From: an uncultured Ruminococcus sp.
GTDB taxonomy: Bacteria > Bacillota > Clostridia > Oscillospirales > Acutalibacteraceae
Length of the DNA stretch: 64,000 bases
Direction of reading: 5' to 3'
NCBI GenBank assembly: GCA_902777275.1
Contig: CACYTI010000010.1
Location: forward strand, 39,072-103,071
Shown: one piece after another, positions 8,601-16,770 of the stretch
How positions within the stretch are numbered: the stretch's first letter is position 1
Layout of the letters: the number at the start of each line of letters is the position of its first letter
Program-made: the position numbers and the translations under genes
Notes under the pieces: generated by a model
Database searches by the model: none
The model's input: the letters and a program-made list of their open reading frames with translations, nothing else
What the model was told of the DNA's origin: nothing

Positions 8601-9530
8601 AGCAGGGCGCTGGGCACTGCGGGAAAATGGTCGGTCAAGGCTTACGCTAAGACCGCGTCAACCGACTTTGCCGCTACCTCAGGAAACGGCGAGGGAGAGG
8701 TGTTTGTAACAAACTCGACCAGCTCCACCGCGACCGTAACCGGCGAGAGAAGAGCGAGCAATCAGGTCATCGAGCTTATCGCGTTTTTTGAGGGCTTCCT
8801 GCCAACGCTTACGGGCGACTACATCACGGGCGACCCGACGATCGGACACGGTAAGGTCATCTGGGAGAACGAGCAGTTCTACAACAACCTCACCAGAAAC
8901 GAGGCGTTCGCATATCTTCACCAGACTGTAAATGAGGGTCCGTACACCACCGTTACAAACGATTTCCTTACAACTAACAACGCTAAATTCAATCAGCAGC
9001 AGTTCGACGCGTTGGTCTGCTTTGCTTACAACGTAGGCGCGTACGCTTTGACGGGCGACTCCATATTGAAGAGCGCGCTGCTCGGCAGCTCGTCGGGCGG
9101 AACCGTCACTGCGGGAGGCGCGGGATATATCAATTCCTCCGAGGTCAACCTGCGTTCGGGTCCCGGAACGAGCTACAGAATTATTGCGACAATGACCTAC
9201 AACACGGCGTTCACATTTGTTGACGCGAAGCTCTACAGCAGCAGCTGGTACAAAATCAGGCTGACCAACGGCACAGAGGGCTATGTTTATGCGGATTACG
9301 CCTCAGCCTCCGGCAGCGTGAAGGACCTCAGCAAAACCGACAAATCCTCGTTCACTCAAAGACTTCTTCAATTTCACCACGCTTCCGGCGACTGCTATTA
9401 CGGTCTGCTTTGGAGACGCGTTGACGAGGTTGAAATGTTCTTCTACGGAGATTATGAGGGAGACGGCGAGAACAACAAGTACGGAATGTATTTCCGCTGC
9501 GCTAACGATCCCTCTTTCGGAATAGGCTGA
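5628..9530 (+). CDS. Secreted Big_2/SH3b protein with split GH24 lysozyme domain
   Basis: A 1300-residue exported protein. Residues 1-36 are a signal peptide. SH3b domains lie at about 46-107, 572-636 and 1165-1226; each has a YVNLRSGAG- or EVNLRSGPG-type motif and a C-terminal GYV. Ten Ig-like Big_2 domains run as five tandem pairs: three pairs before the second SH3b and two after it. Each pair has the cores SSNTAVATID-NG-ATAKKAGTATI and WFSSNTNVA--GYATISAY; the first member usually carries an unusual YVGCQYAFWQTGA motif. A Pro-Glu linker precedes SH3b two. The end is a GH24 lysozyme domain (about 1040-1290) with the catalytic Glu at 1055 in FFEGF, PTIGHG, and QQFDALVCFAYNVG. SH3b three sits inside it, before GLLWRRVDEVEMFF. 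It probably cleaves or remodels peptidoglycan and binds the wall. Tandem ATGs at 5628 and 5631 follow AAGGAAAGG. Confidence 0.85.
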   Translation: MMKSKLFARILCIVLCVTLIGSVLLVAIPMITGDAATFAPVKDGGGTITEDYVNLRSGAGEDTPIVTVMRVNTRVTFVDDTLYNNDWYKVRELTADQTGYVKQAYVAADASVSSKIKLCVSKASTYVGCQYAFWQTGASKPSWKSSNTAVATIDQNGIATAKKAGTATITVSEGSDSASCTLTVRNGSSTGISSASLNIPLGSTAVLTAKTSGVGWFSSNTNVASVSGGKVTAKAVGYATISAYTSSGASTCLVHVTNQSQSSKIKLCATTASSYAGCQYAFWQTGASNPVWSSSDTSVADIDSNGVMTAKKAGTATIYCTEGKETSFCNFTVYSGVSTGISAESMLLINGSTGKLTAKSANVNWYSSNKNVATVIGGIVTAKGTGYATISAYTSKGASTCLVYVTSGAQTSSIKLCASQASSYVGCQYAFWQTGASKPTWSSSNPNVADIDSKGVLTAHAAGVTTISCSEKGSVSTCKFTVKNGTPTGISSAGLSIEVGKTAKLTAKTSGVSWYSSNTNVATVSGGTVTAKSVGYSTISAYTSSGASTCLVQVTAASQPEPEPEPEPTTALRGYITGDYVNLRSGAGTSFSIIAVLPEKTEFTFLSETLYNTNWYHIKLDSGVTGYVSKTYVEKIIPPTITLCAKTASTYVGCQYAFWQTGAEYPEWKSSDTSVATVDQNGIVTAKKAGTAVISASEDGGTGTCKLTVKKGSATGISPTTLTLAAGKTSKLTAKTSGVSWFSSNKNVATVSGGTVTAKSTGYATISAYTSNGASTCLVKVTEGTGTLKFLVSTASMYVNCKYAVPHTNGKGATWTSSNTSVATVDSNGVVTAKAAGSATIKAVNSVSTASLSLKVSSGSSTGISLSSSKIAAGKSILLGADSYVDWFSSNTSIATVDNGVVTAKAAGYVTISAYNSYGASTCLLHVTEPDSIRFVYSTPNCAPKNSTVTFKAITDKSRTAVKFVVSNGSTSYTVKATSKVSDGNTYVWSGSRALGTAGKWSVKAYAKTASTDFAATSGNGEGEVFVTNSTSSTATVTGERRASNQVIELIAFFEGFLPTLTGDYITGDPTIGHGKVIWENEQFYNNLTRNEAFAYLHQTVNEGPYTTVTNDFLTTNNAKFNQQQFDALVCFAYNVGAYALTGDSILKSALLGSSSGGTVTAGGAGYINSSEVNLRSGPGTSYRIIATMTYNTAFTFVDAKLYSSSWYKIRLTNGTEGYVYADYASASGSVKDLSKTDKSSFTQRLLQFHHASGDCYYGLLWRRVDEVEMFFYGDYEGDGENNKYGMYFRCANDPSFGIG

Positions 9531-9580
9531 CACTCTGCAAATAATCACAGCAAAATAATTACTATAATAGAAGGCTCAAT

Positions 9581-10378
9581 ATGAAAAAAATCGGTTTTAT
9601 CGGCGCCGGAAACATGGCGACCGCAATAATCAAAGGGCTGACAGCCCAAAACGGAACCGCCGAAAATTTAGGCGTTTTTGATACCGACAGCGAAAAATGC
9701 GAAATAATGCGGCAGGCGGGGGTACAGGTGTATCCCTCCTCCGCCGAGCTTGTCCGTCAGTGCGATATAACCGTGCTGGCGGTCAAGCCGCAGAATTACG
9801 CCGAGGTATTGGCGGCAGTCAAAGAACAAGCGGATAAAAGCAAAACCTTTGTTTCTATCGCGGCGGGCATTTCGATCGCTTATGTCCGTAACGCGCTCGG
9901 CTGCGACTGCCCCGTTGTTAGGGTAATGCCCAACACTCCCTTGCTGCTCAAAAAGGGAGCCTCCGCGCTTTGTCCCTCGGACAACATCTCTGAGGAGGAC
10001 AAAGAGCTCGTTTACAAAATGTTTGCGGGAAGCGGCGTATGCGAATATATCCCGGAGGAGCATATGAACGAGATAATCTCCGTAAACGGCTCCAGCCCCG
10101 CTTATATTTATCTTTTTGCCAAAACAATGGCTGAATACGCGGAAGGCTGCGGAATAGACTACGGTCAGGCTATGAACCTGATTTGCGCAACGCTCGAGGG
10201 CTCCGCCGCAATGCTGCGTGAGAGCGGAGATTCCGCCGACACGCTTATCCAAAAGGTCAGCTCAAAGGGCGGCACCACCATAGCCGCTCTCGACAAGCTC
10301 AGAGAGTTGGGCTTCACCGACGCATTGCTTGCCGCTATGGAGGCGTGCACCAGGCGCGCCGAGGAGCTTGCCAACTAA
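9581..10378 (+). CDS. proC: Pyrroline-5-carboxylate reductase
   Basis: The last step of proline biosynthesis, reducing pyrroline-5-carboxylate with NAD(P)H. The 265-residue length is typical. The N-terminal Rossmann motif is GFIGAGNMATA. The family signature is visible as VRVMPNTP and, in the C-terminal dimerisation domain, as SSKGGTTIAAL. The gene stands alone between the wall protein and a membrane protein; proA and proB are not in the window. The start at 9581 follows AGAAGG. Confidence 0.95.
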   Translation: MKKIGFIGAGNMATAIIKGLTAQNGTAENLGVFDTDSEKCEIMRQAGVQVYPSSAELVRQCDITVLAVKPQNYAEVLAAVKEQADKSKTFVSIAAGISIAYVRNALGCDCPVVRVMPNTPLLLKKGASALCPSDNISEEDKELVYKMFAGSGVCEYIPEEHMNEIISVNGSSPAYIYLFAKTMAEYAEGCGIDYGQAMNLICATLEGSAAMLRESGDSADTLIQKVSSKGGTTIAALDKLRELGFTDALLAAMEACTRRAEELAN

Positions 10379-10470
10379 TTAACTATATTACACATGATTC
10401 CTTTTCGCACCGCATAGAATAAAGGGAAACTTTAAAGCAAATACGGTTCAATGCGGAAAGGAATGTTGTA

Positions 10471-11127
10471 ATGAAAGGTATTGTATTATCGCTCGGGCTG
10501 CCGCGTAAGCGCCGCTTTCGCCTGCCCGACCTCAAAGGAATTATTAAGCGTCACGGCGTTTTGATGGTGTTTGCTGTTTTGCTGCTTGCGGGACTTGCTT
10601 TTGGGGCGGCTTACGCATACAGCGCGGACAGGCAAACGCTCCGTTCGCTCGACTTCCTATTTACCACTAACCTTGAATCGAGGCTCGGCAAAGGGGCTTT
10701 CGGCACGATGTGCGCCTGCTTTGCTTCGGATTTTGTTTTTCTGTTAAGCGCTTATTTTTTGGGCGCGGCGCCGTGGGGAATACCCTTTTTGCCCGCGCTT
10801 GTTTGCTTTAAGGGCTTTGGCACGGGAATAACGGCGGGATATCTCTGCCTAAGTCACGGCGTTAGCGGAGCGGGCTTCTATCTGCTTGTGCTTTTGCCGG
10901 GGACATTTTTGTTCTGCGCCGTCCTTATGTTTTTTTCTGTAACAGCCTTCTCGTTTTCAAGGCAGACTTTAAAGCGAATGCTTAGCCGTCAGCCCGCGTT
11001 ATACTCTCTCAGAGAGGCTCTGCTGCGCTATTCGTCGCGCTTTCTCTCCGCACTGGGCGTCACCTTTGCCGCTTCTCTTTTAGATACGCTGCTCTGGACG
11101 CTTTTTGCGGGATCGTTTAATTTTTAA
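10471..11127 (+). CDS. Membrane protein resembling SpoIIM (DUF95)
   Basis: A 218-residue protein with about five membrane segments (around 30-50, 78-98, 105-130, 140-165, 195-215). The stretch GIPFLPALVCFKGFGTGITAG resembles the glycine-rich pattern of stage II sporulation protein M, part of the engulfment complex, but similarity judged by eye is partial and the name should be treated as tentative. The start is set by AAAGGAA. It heads a co-directional run of four genes up to 13289 that ends at a terminator. Confidence 0.45.
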   Translation: MKGIVLSLGLPRKRRFRLPDLKGIIKRHGVLMVFAVLLLAGLAFGAAYAYSADRQTLRSLDFLFTTNLESRLGKGAFGTMCACFASDFVFLLSAYFLGAAPWGIPFLPALVCFKGFGTGITAGYLCLSHGVSGAGFYLLVLLPGTFLFCAVLMFFSVTAFSFSRQTLKRMLSRQPALYSLREALLRYSSRFLSALGVTFAASLLDTLLWTLFAGSFNF

Positions 11128-11153
11128 GCCGTGGATCGGCACAGGAGGTACAA

Positions 11154-12128
11154 ATGGCTTCACAATCTCAAAAAGATACCCTGCCTATTGCCGTGGTGTT
11201 CACAAATCTGTTTCGCAATCTGCCGAGATTAATGCTTACAAATCTGTTGTTCGCTGTTCCCTTAGCGGCGTTTTTTTCGCTGTTTTGGTTTATCGGCTCG
11301 TTATTCTCATTGGCGCAGACGGAGTATACTCTTTTGTTGCTGTGCACAATAATTCCCGTTTTCCCGTTTTACGCGGGCGTCGTAAAGGTGACAATAAAAA
11401 TCGCGTCGGGGGAGGAGAAAACACCCGTTTTCAAAAATTATTTTTCGGGTGTGCGCGACAATTTCCTCCGATTTTTGGTTCACGGTCTTATTTGCTTTAT
11501 CGTTATAGTGTTCAGCTACGTGTCGTTCACGCTTTATCTTAAACTCATTTCCCAAAACGCGATATTCATGGGACCGTTTATAATAACGATTATTATCATT
11601 CTGTTTTTCAGCTTCATGTTTTTTTATATCCCGGCGATGACTGTCACCTTTGACATTCCCATGAGGTACATATATAAAAACAGTTTTTTAATGAGCTACG
11701 GCGAAATCAAAAAGAATTTCATCGCTTTGTTCGGTCTGTTCTTCCTTACCGTGGTCTGCACAACGTTTCTTATCGCCTGCTACGGAAGTCCCGTGGCAGT
11801 GGTCGTCGTGACCGTGATACTCGTCGCTCTGTTCATTCCCTCGATAGCGGCATTCATAATCCACTCGGCGGTCTACAAGCAGATGTACACAATGATCACC
11901 GATAAGGACGCGCTCAACAAGAGGGCTGAAACCAAGTCGGATAAGACTAAAAAACAGGATCCTGCCCAAGCCCGAGCGGAATTTATTGAGAGCGTTAAGA
12001 GCTTTGAGCCGGACGCTTCGGTAAATGATGACGAGTATGTTTACTTCAACGGAAGAATGGTAAAGCAGAGCGTCATAAAAAAGCTAAAGGCTGAGGCGGA
12101 AGAAAACGGAGGACTTTCAAATGACTAA
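11154..12128 (+). CDS. Membrane protein, YesL/DUF624-like
   Basis: A 324-residue integral membrane protein with about six segments in residues 25-250 and a charged cytoplasmic tail (about 255-324, rich in Lys, Glu and Asp). The N-terminal FTNLFRNLPRLMLTNLLF recalls DUF624/YesL proteins. There is no motif that shows a transported substrate. The start follows AGGAGG at 5-6 bases. It begins 26 bases after the SpoIIM-like gene and overlaps the next gene by 8 bases. Confidence 0.5.
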   Translation: MASQSQKDTLPIAVVFTNLFRNLPRLMLTNLLFAVPLAAFFSLFWFIGSLFSLAQTEYTLLLLCTIIPVFPFYAGVVKVTIKIASGEEKTPVFKNYFSGVRDNFLRFLVHGLICFIVIVFSYVSFTLYLKLISQNAIFMGPFIITIIIILFFSFMFFYIPAMTVTFDIPMRYIYKNSFLMSYGEIKKNFIALFGLFFLTVVCTTFLIACYGSPVAVVVVTVILVALFIPSIAAFIIHSAVYKQMYTMITDKDALNKRAETKSDKTKKQDPAQARAEFIESVKSFEPDASVNDDEYVYFNGRMVKQSVIKKLKAEAEENGGLSND

Positions 12129-12780
12129 GAATAAAAAAGTGCCTTTAATTATAATTATCTCGATAGCTGCGGCAGCCGTTATCGCTGCCGTTATCTTGAT
12201 TGCCGTAAATGCAAACAGCGGCGGCTCCGGCGCAAAGCAGCAGGAAACGACAGCCGTTCAGACAACGTCGGACAACTCTTCTCATCCCATCGAAACAGGG
12301 CAGCCGACGACAGCCGCACAGCAGACGACTGCACAGCAGACTACGGTTCAGACAGGCACGGAGCATGACCACGACCACGACGATGAAACCGAGCCTGCAA
12401 CCATTGAAATAGCTTTGCCGACATCGGGCGGCGAGATATCGTATTTCAGCGGAACCTACGTTCCCGACAGCAAGGCTGAGGACATGGAAAGCGGCAAGGC
12501 TGTGCCGATGCGCGAGCTTTTCGGAGCCGGATACACCAAAGCCGAGATGATTTTTGACGAAAACGGCGGATTCACCGATTCGCTCTTCGGAGCGGGCGCA
12601 AAATCCGGCAAGTACACCGTGGAGGACGGCGAAATCAAAGCGGTATATCTTCCCGACGAAACCATGGATATAACGGTCACGGAGTGGAACGAAAGCACGG
12701 GAGCGCCCGTCGCCTTCTGCGTTGTGTATAAAACAGTGGGCGAGCGCGGCTACCGCGTATTCTTCCGGGAGAAGCAGTAA
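12121..12780 (+). CDS. Membrane-anchored extracytoplasmic protein, unknown function
   Basis: A 219-residue protein with one N-terminal membrane anchor (about 8-30), a Thr/Gln-rich linker, a short acidic-histidine run (EHDHDHDDE near residue 80) that could bind metal, and a compact C-terminal domain (about 100-219). The C-terminal domain reads like a small beta-barrel: GTYV start, IFDENGGFTDSLF, GKYTVEDGEI, and a final strand YRVFF. The same layout occurs in the next gene. It overlaps the previous gene by 8 bases and the next by 1 base, so the three are translated together. Confidence 0.6.
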   Translation: MTKNKKVPLIIIISIAAAAVIAAVILIAVNANSGGSGAKQQETTAVQTTSDNSSHPIETGQPTTAAQQTTAQQTTVQTGTEHDHDHDDETEPATIEIALPTSGGEISYFSGTYVPDSKAEDMESGKAVPMRELFGAGYTKAEMIFDENGGFTDSLFGAGAKSGKYTVEDGEIKAVYLPDETMDITVTEWNESTGAPVAFCVVYKTVGERGYRVFFREKQ

Positions 12781-13289
12781 TGGCAAAGAACAAAAATAAG
12801 AAAAAGCCTGCCGCTAAAAAAACGGGGCAGAACAAAAAGATATTTCCTCTCCGGAATTTTATAATTATAATTGCCGCCGTTGTGCTTGTTGCCTCGGTTG
12901 TAACGTTTATCGTTATCACGACCAAAAAGGACAGCAAGACTGACGAGCTGCGAAATACCTACTGGGTATCTGAAACCGCTAAAACGGCGAGCGGCGACGA
13001 GGTTGATGTCCGCGAGGTTTACAATGTAAGATACACAACATATCAGGGCAGACTGATATTTGACGGCGAAAACGGCTTTGAGCTGTGGCTGCAGCCCGGG
13101 GACAAGGGCGACGGAACCCACACGGGATCCTACAAGCTGGACGGTGACAAGGGAACCGCGAAATTTGACAGCGGCGGCGAAGCTTCGTTCACGGTTATCC
13201 GAAATGACGGAAACATCTCCGAAATTGATTTTGATTACGGCGATTACATCGTTGGCTTTTTCAAGCAAAATAATTCCGATTCAGAATAA
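12780..13289 (+). CDS. Membrane-anchored extracytoplasmic protein, paralogue-like
   Basis: A 169-residue protein with a Lys-rich cytoplasmic head, one membrane segment (about 21-43) and a C-terminal domain with NTYWVSETA, GRLIFDGENGFELWL, GSYKLDGDKGTAKF and a final IVGFF strand. The order of strands matches the preceding protein, so the two may be an old duplication, though identity is low. The start codon shares a base with the preceding stop (TAATG). A terminator follows 11 bases after the stop. Confidence 0.6.
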   Translation: MAKNKNKKKPAAKKTGQNKKIFPLRNFIIIIAAVVLVASVVTFIVITTKKDSKTDELRNTYWVSETAKTASGDEVDVREVYNVRYTTYQGRLIFDGENGFELWLQPGDKGDGTHTGSYKLDGDKGTAKFDSGGEASFTVIRNDGNISEIDFDYGDYIVGFFKQNNSDSE

Positions 13290-13300
13290 TAAATCATTTC

Positions 13301-13336
13301 CGCACCTTTGGCGTCACGCTTAGGGTGCGTTTTTTG
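13301..13336 (+). terminator. Terminator of the membrane-protein operon
   Basis: CGCACC at 13301-13306 pairs with GGTGCG at 13324-13329 and is followed by a run of six T. The loop is 17 bases. Confidence 0.7.
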
Positions 13337-13395
13337 TTTTGATTCCGAAAGCTAAGGAGCTTGCCTGACGGTCGGGAACATCATGTTTCTCTAAG

Positions 13396-13517
13396 TGTGA
13401 CGGGTGTGACGGGTTTTTCTTATTGTTGTGCGTAGAAAAATTATAATTCTATTTAAGAATATATAAAAATATAGAGGGTTTATAGAAAATGCCTCAAACC
13501 CGTCACAACCCGTCACA
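13396..13517. repeat. Long imperfect inverted repeat, TGTGACGGG type
   Basis: TGTGACGGGTGTGACGGGTTT at 13396-13416 and its near-complement at 13496-13517 differ by one inserted base. Each arm is itself a tandem duplication of TGTGACGGG. About 80 A/T-rich bases lie between. The stretch 13337-13676 has no gene. Confidence 0.65.
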
Positions 13518-13676
13518 GAGAGGTAAATAAGGATTTCAGCTTTAAGGAGCTTTTGCGGCTTTTAGCTTTACTGAAAATTCAACAAACGAATTCTTTACAT
13601 ACAAAAAAATTAAGTGTGATATAATATAAGGAGACCTCTTACAATTATTTGAAATGCGGAGAATACAAAAAGAAAA

Positions 13677-13708
13677 AAACTCTGATCGGAAAAATCCTTT
13701 CAGAGTTT
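13677..13708 (-). terminator. Terminator of the signal peptidase gene
   Basis: AAACTCTGA (13677-13685) pairs with TCAGAGTTT (13700-13708). On the minus strand the stem is followed by a T-run. It lies 24 bases past the stop codon. Confidence 0.75.
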
Positions 13709-13731
13709 CTTGTTTATATCAACTTTCAGTA

Positions 13732-14286
13732 TCAGGCATCAAATCCGCCGAAGCGGTCAAAGGGAAATACCGCGAACTGCGCTTTTCCGATGATGTCCTT
13801 GACATCGACCATGCCGACGTCAGAGCTTCGGCTGTCCAGCGAAATTCCGCGGTTATCGCCCATTACGAACACCTTTCCCTCGGGAACGACAGACGGGATA
13901 TCATAATTGCCTCGCCTGCCCGCAAACGTAGAGCACTTCAAATAAGGCTCGTGAAGCTCTTTGCCGTCAATATATATTTTGTCGTTATCATAATCAAGTC
14001 TAATGCTTTGTCCTTCAACTGCGATGACACGCTTGATGATGTCTTGGTTTAAGGTGTCTTTCTTGTCAATTACGACAATGTCGCCGCATTTAGGAGTATA
14101 TAAAAAATTTGTCACAATGATTTTTTCGCCCGATTCGAGCGTGGTGTCCATTGACGCACCGTAGACTGTCACCACATGAAAACCCGAAACAGTCATAAGA
14201 ATTATAGCAATAAGCGCGCAAAGCATGGGTTTAACAAACGCGAGTACAATAGATGATGTTTTTGATTTAACGTGAGCCGTATTCAT
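13732..14286 (-). CDS. lepB: Signal peptidase I
   Basis: A 184-residue type I signal peptidase that removes signal peptides from exported proteins. One membrane anchor lies at about 19-38. The catalytic Ser is S45 in GASMDTTL and the general-base Lys is K85 in DIIKRVIAVEG. The conserved late motif is VFVMGDNRGISLDSR. The length and single anchor match the Gram-positive SipS-like type. It is alone on its strand and ends at a clear terminator. The clients could include the several secreted proteins encoded in this window. Confidence 0.92.
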   Translation of the reverse strand: MNTAHVKSKTSSIVLAFVKPMLCALIAIILMTVSGFHVVTVYGASMDTTLESGEKIIVTNFLYTPKCGDIVVIDKKDTLNQDIIKRVIAVEGQSIRLDYDNDKIYIDGKELHEPYLKCSTFAGRRGNYDIPSVVPEGKVFVMGDNRGISLDSRSSDVGMVDVKDIIGKAQFAVFPFDRFGGFDA

Positions 14287-14488
14287 TGCAATCCACCTCT
14301 TCTTTTTTTGTTTTGCCTTATTTTTTACAGCATTATATCATCTGTATTTGAAAACCGCGTGAATAAAGAATGAATTTCTTACGAAAAAGGGAATCGGGTC
14401 GAAACCCGTTTTGCCGAATATTTTTGTGAAAAGTGATATAATTCTAATAATCCGAATCAAAAAAACTCAAAAATTTCACAAAAAATAT

Positions 14489-14517
14489 TTGAAAAACAGA
14501 CTGATATATGTTATAAT
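14489..14517 (+). promoter_or_regulatory. Promoter of glgB
   Basis: TTGAAA at 14489-14494 and TATAAT at 14512-14517 are 17 bases apart. The leader to the start codon is about 70 bases. Apart from this promoter I see nothing in 14287-14592. Confidence 0.75.
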
Positions 14518-14592
14518 GTACGGGAATCATTATTATTTGAAATCGGGGCGGTCGCTCACCGTGTCGTGACGGCTCCGTACATCGGAGGTAAA

Positions 14593-16488
14593 ATGAGTAT
14601 TTTTTCTGAAACAGACAGGTATCTTTTTCATCAGGGTACCGAATATAAGATTTACAAAAAGATGGGAGCGCACATTGTGACCGAGGACGGAGAAGAAGGC
14701 GTCAATTTTGCTGTCTGGGCGCCGAACGCTCTGAACGTCTGCGTTGCCTGCGGTTCGGCGGACGATGAATGCGAGCATCAAATGGAGCGGAGCGAGGACG
14801 GCATATGGGAATGCTTTGTTCCCGGCGTCAAAAGCGGAGACACTTACCGCTATATTATAACGGGAGCCGACGGCGAGGTGCGCCGCAAGAGCGACCCCTA
14901 CTCTTTCCGGTATGAGCTCCGTCCCGACAACGCCTCGGTCGTCTGTCCGCTGACGGGTTACAGCTGGAACGACGGCGACTATCAGAGCCAGCGGGACAAC
15001 ACCGCCGTCATCGACAACCCCATGGCGATCTATGAGGTTCATCCCGGCTCATGGAAAAAGGAATACCGCGACGAGGACGACGAAGACGGCTTTCTCAACT
15101 ACCGCGATTTGGGCGACCGTCTCGCCGAATATGTGACCTTCATGGGCTATACTCACGTTGAGCTGATGGGCATTACCGAATATCCCTTCGACCCGTCATG
15201 GGGTTATCAGGTGACGGGATATTTCGCGCCGACCTCGCGCTACGGAACGCCCGACGATTTCCGTTATCTTGTTGACCGTCTGCACCAAAGCGGAATAGGA
15301 GTCATCCTCGACTGGGTGCCCGCTCATTTCCCGAAGGACGAATTCGCGCTGGGACGCTTTGACGGCACGCCGCTGTATGAATCCGCCGACCCGCTCAGAG
15401 CCGAGTTCCCGATTTGGGGAACCTACGCCTTTGACCACGGCAAGCCCGAGGTCAGGTCTTTCCTTATATCAAGCGCGTTTTACTGGATAGAAGAATTTCA
15501 CATCGACGCGCTGCGCGTTGACGCGGTGGCGGCTATGCAGTACGCGGATTTCAGCCGCACCGAATGGCGCCCGAATATCCACGGCGGCCATATCAATCTT
15601 GAAAGCACAGACTTTTTAAAGCAGCTCAACTGCGAGGTGACCGACAGAACGACGGGCTATCTCATGGCTGAGGATTCGTCGGTCGAGCAGGGCATAACAA
15701 GCGACGTCCACATCGGCGGCTTGGGCTTTACGCTCAAATGGAACATGGGCTGGATGTTTGATACGCTGAAATATTTGTCATACGATTTTCACGAGAGACG
15801 GTATCATCACGGGGAGCTGACCCACATTCCCGATTACGCTTTCACCGAGAATTTTATTTTGGTTCTTTCGCACGACGAGGTCAATGTGGGCAAGGGCTCG
15901 ATAATAGAAAGAATGCCCGGCAGCTATGAGGATCGTCTGGGAGGAGTCAAGGCGCTCTATGCGTTTCAATTCACCTTCCCGGGCAAAAAGCTGCTGTTTA
16001 TGGGACTGGATTTCGCTCAGGACAGCGAATGGGATTTCAGCAAGGGCTTGGACTGGAGCCTCACGGACGACTTCGGACATCACGACGTCATGCTGACGGT
16101 CAAAAATCTGCTTTCGCTGTACCGCTCTATCCCTGCGCTGTATTCCGATTCAAAGGACAGCAGCACATTCGAATGGGTCAAAAAGGATTTCGCCGACGCC
16201 AATATCATCAGCTACATCAGGAAAAATCCGTGGAACTACGACGGAGCCGTGTTGGTGGTGTGCAACTTTTCACCATGGTACCACAACGGCTATTACTGCG
16301 GAGTGCCGATGGGCGGAGAGTACGAAAGACTTTTCAGCACCTATGATAATCTCCCCGGCGAGGGAGGTCCCGACGAGCTGGGCGGCAACCCGAAGCTGAC
16401 GGCGGAAAACGTCTGGTGCGACGGCAGACCGTTCAGATTAGGCTACGGTCTGCGCCCGTTTGAGGTCATAATTGTCAAGCTGCCTTGA
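14593..16488 (+). CDS. glgB: 1,4-alpha-glucan branching enzyme
   Basis: A GH13 enzyme that makes alpha-1,6 branches in glycogen. An N-terminal CBM48-like domain (about 15-110, NFAVWAPNAL) precedes the catalytic barrel. The catalytic residues are D310 in ALRVDAV, E360 in MAEDSS and D428 in LSHDEVN; their spacing matches known branching enzymes. The C-terminal beta domain ends at residue 631. The start at 14593 is chosen because GGAGG is 4-5 bases upstream; an earlier ATG at 14566 has no such site. No other glycogen gene is in the window, so glgB is transcribed alone here. Confidence 0.93.
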   Translation: MSIFSETDRYLFHQGTEYKIYKKMGAHIVTEDGEEGVNFAVWAPNALNVCVACGSADDECEHQMERSEDGIWECFVPGVKSGDTYRYIITGADGEVRRKSDPYSFRYELRPDNASVVCPLTGYSWNDGDYQSQRDNTAVIDNPMAIYEVHPGSWKKEYRDEDDEDGFLNYRDLGDRLAEYVTFMGYTHVELMGITEYPFDPSWGYQVTGYFAPTSRYGTPDDFRYLVDRLHQSGIGVILDWVPAHFPKDEFALGRFDGTPLYESADPLRAEFPIWGTYAFDHGKPEVRSFLISSAFYWIEEFHIDALRVDAVAAMQYADFSRTEWRPNIHGGHINLESTDFLKQLNCEVTDRTTGYLMAEDSSVEQGITSDVHIGGLGFTLKWNMGWMFDTLKYLSYDFHERRYHHGELTHIPDYAFTENFILVLSHDEVNVGKGSIIERMPGSYEDRLGGVKALYAFQFTFPGKKLLFMGLDFAQDSEWDFSKGLDWSLTDDFGHHDVMLTVKNLLSLYRSIPALYSDSKDSSTFEWVKKDFADANIISYIRKNPWNYDGAVLVVCNFSPWYHNGYYCGVPMGGEYERLFSTYDNLPGEGGPDELGGNPKLTAENVWCDGRPFRLGYGLRPFEVIIVKLP

Positions 16489-16550
16489 TCAGAGGGAGCG
16501 GAAATTAATTTCACTCATTCCTGAAGCAAACCGCATTTTTCCTTAGCTGC

Positions 16551-16735
16551 GTAGGGGCGCACCGATGTGTGCGCCCGAGGGCGCTGAATTAAATGTTTTG
16601 TTTTCTATCAGCAATCGGACGGGAAATCAACGTCGGTGCGAGGGCGCACACGCGGGAAATTCCCCTGACAGGGGAAATGTCGCAAAGCGACAAAAGGGTT
16701 GCCGACCGGCTACGGTCGCCCCTACAATATGAAGG
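16551..16735. repeat. Intergenic element bounded by GTAGGGGCG inverted ends
   Basis: GTAGGGGCG at 16551 and CGCCCCTAC ending at 16735 are 9-bp inverted ends of a 185-base stretch with further small dyads. The core at 16612-16639 (CAATCGGACGGGAAAT, AACGTCGGTGC) recurs inverted at 21925-21951. There is no open frame of interest. It fills the gap between glgB and the next gene and looks like a small non-autonomous element. Confidence 0.65.
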
Positions 16736-16770
16736 AAAATACGTGCATTTTTCAAAATTGATTTCCCTGA

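Noticed and set aside
5628-9530. Prophage endolysin
   Set aside because: The lysozyme domain is phage-like, but the protein has a signal peptide, a long Ig-like arm and no phage genes around it.
13649-14052. Short plus-strand open frames
   Set aside because: They overlap the signal peptidase gene and its terminator on the opposite strand.
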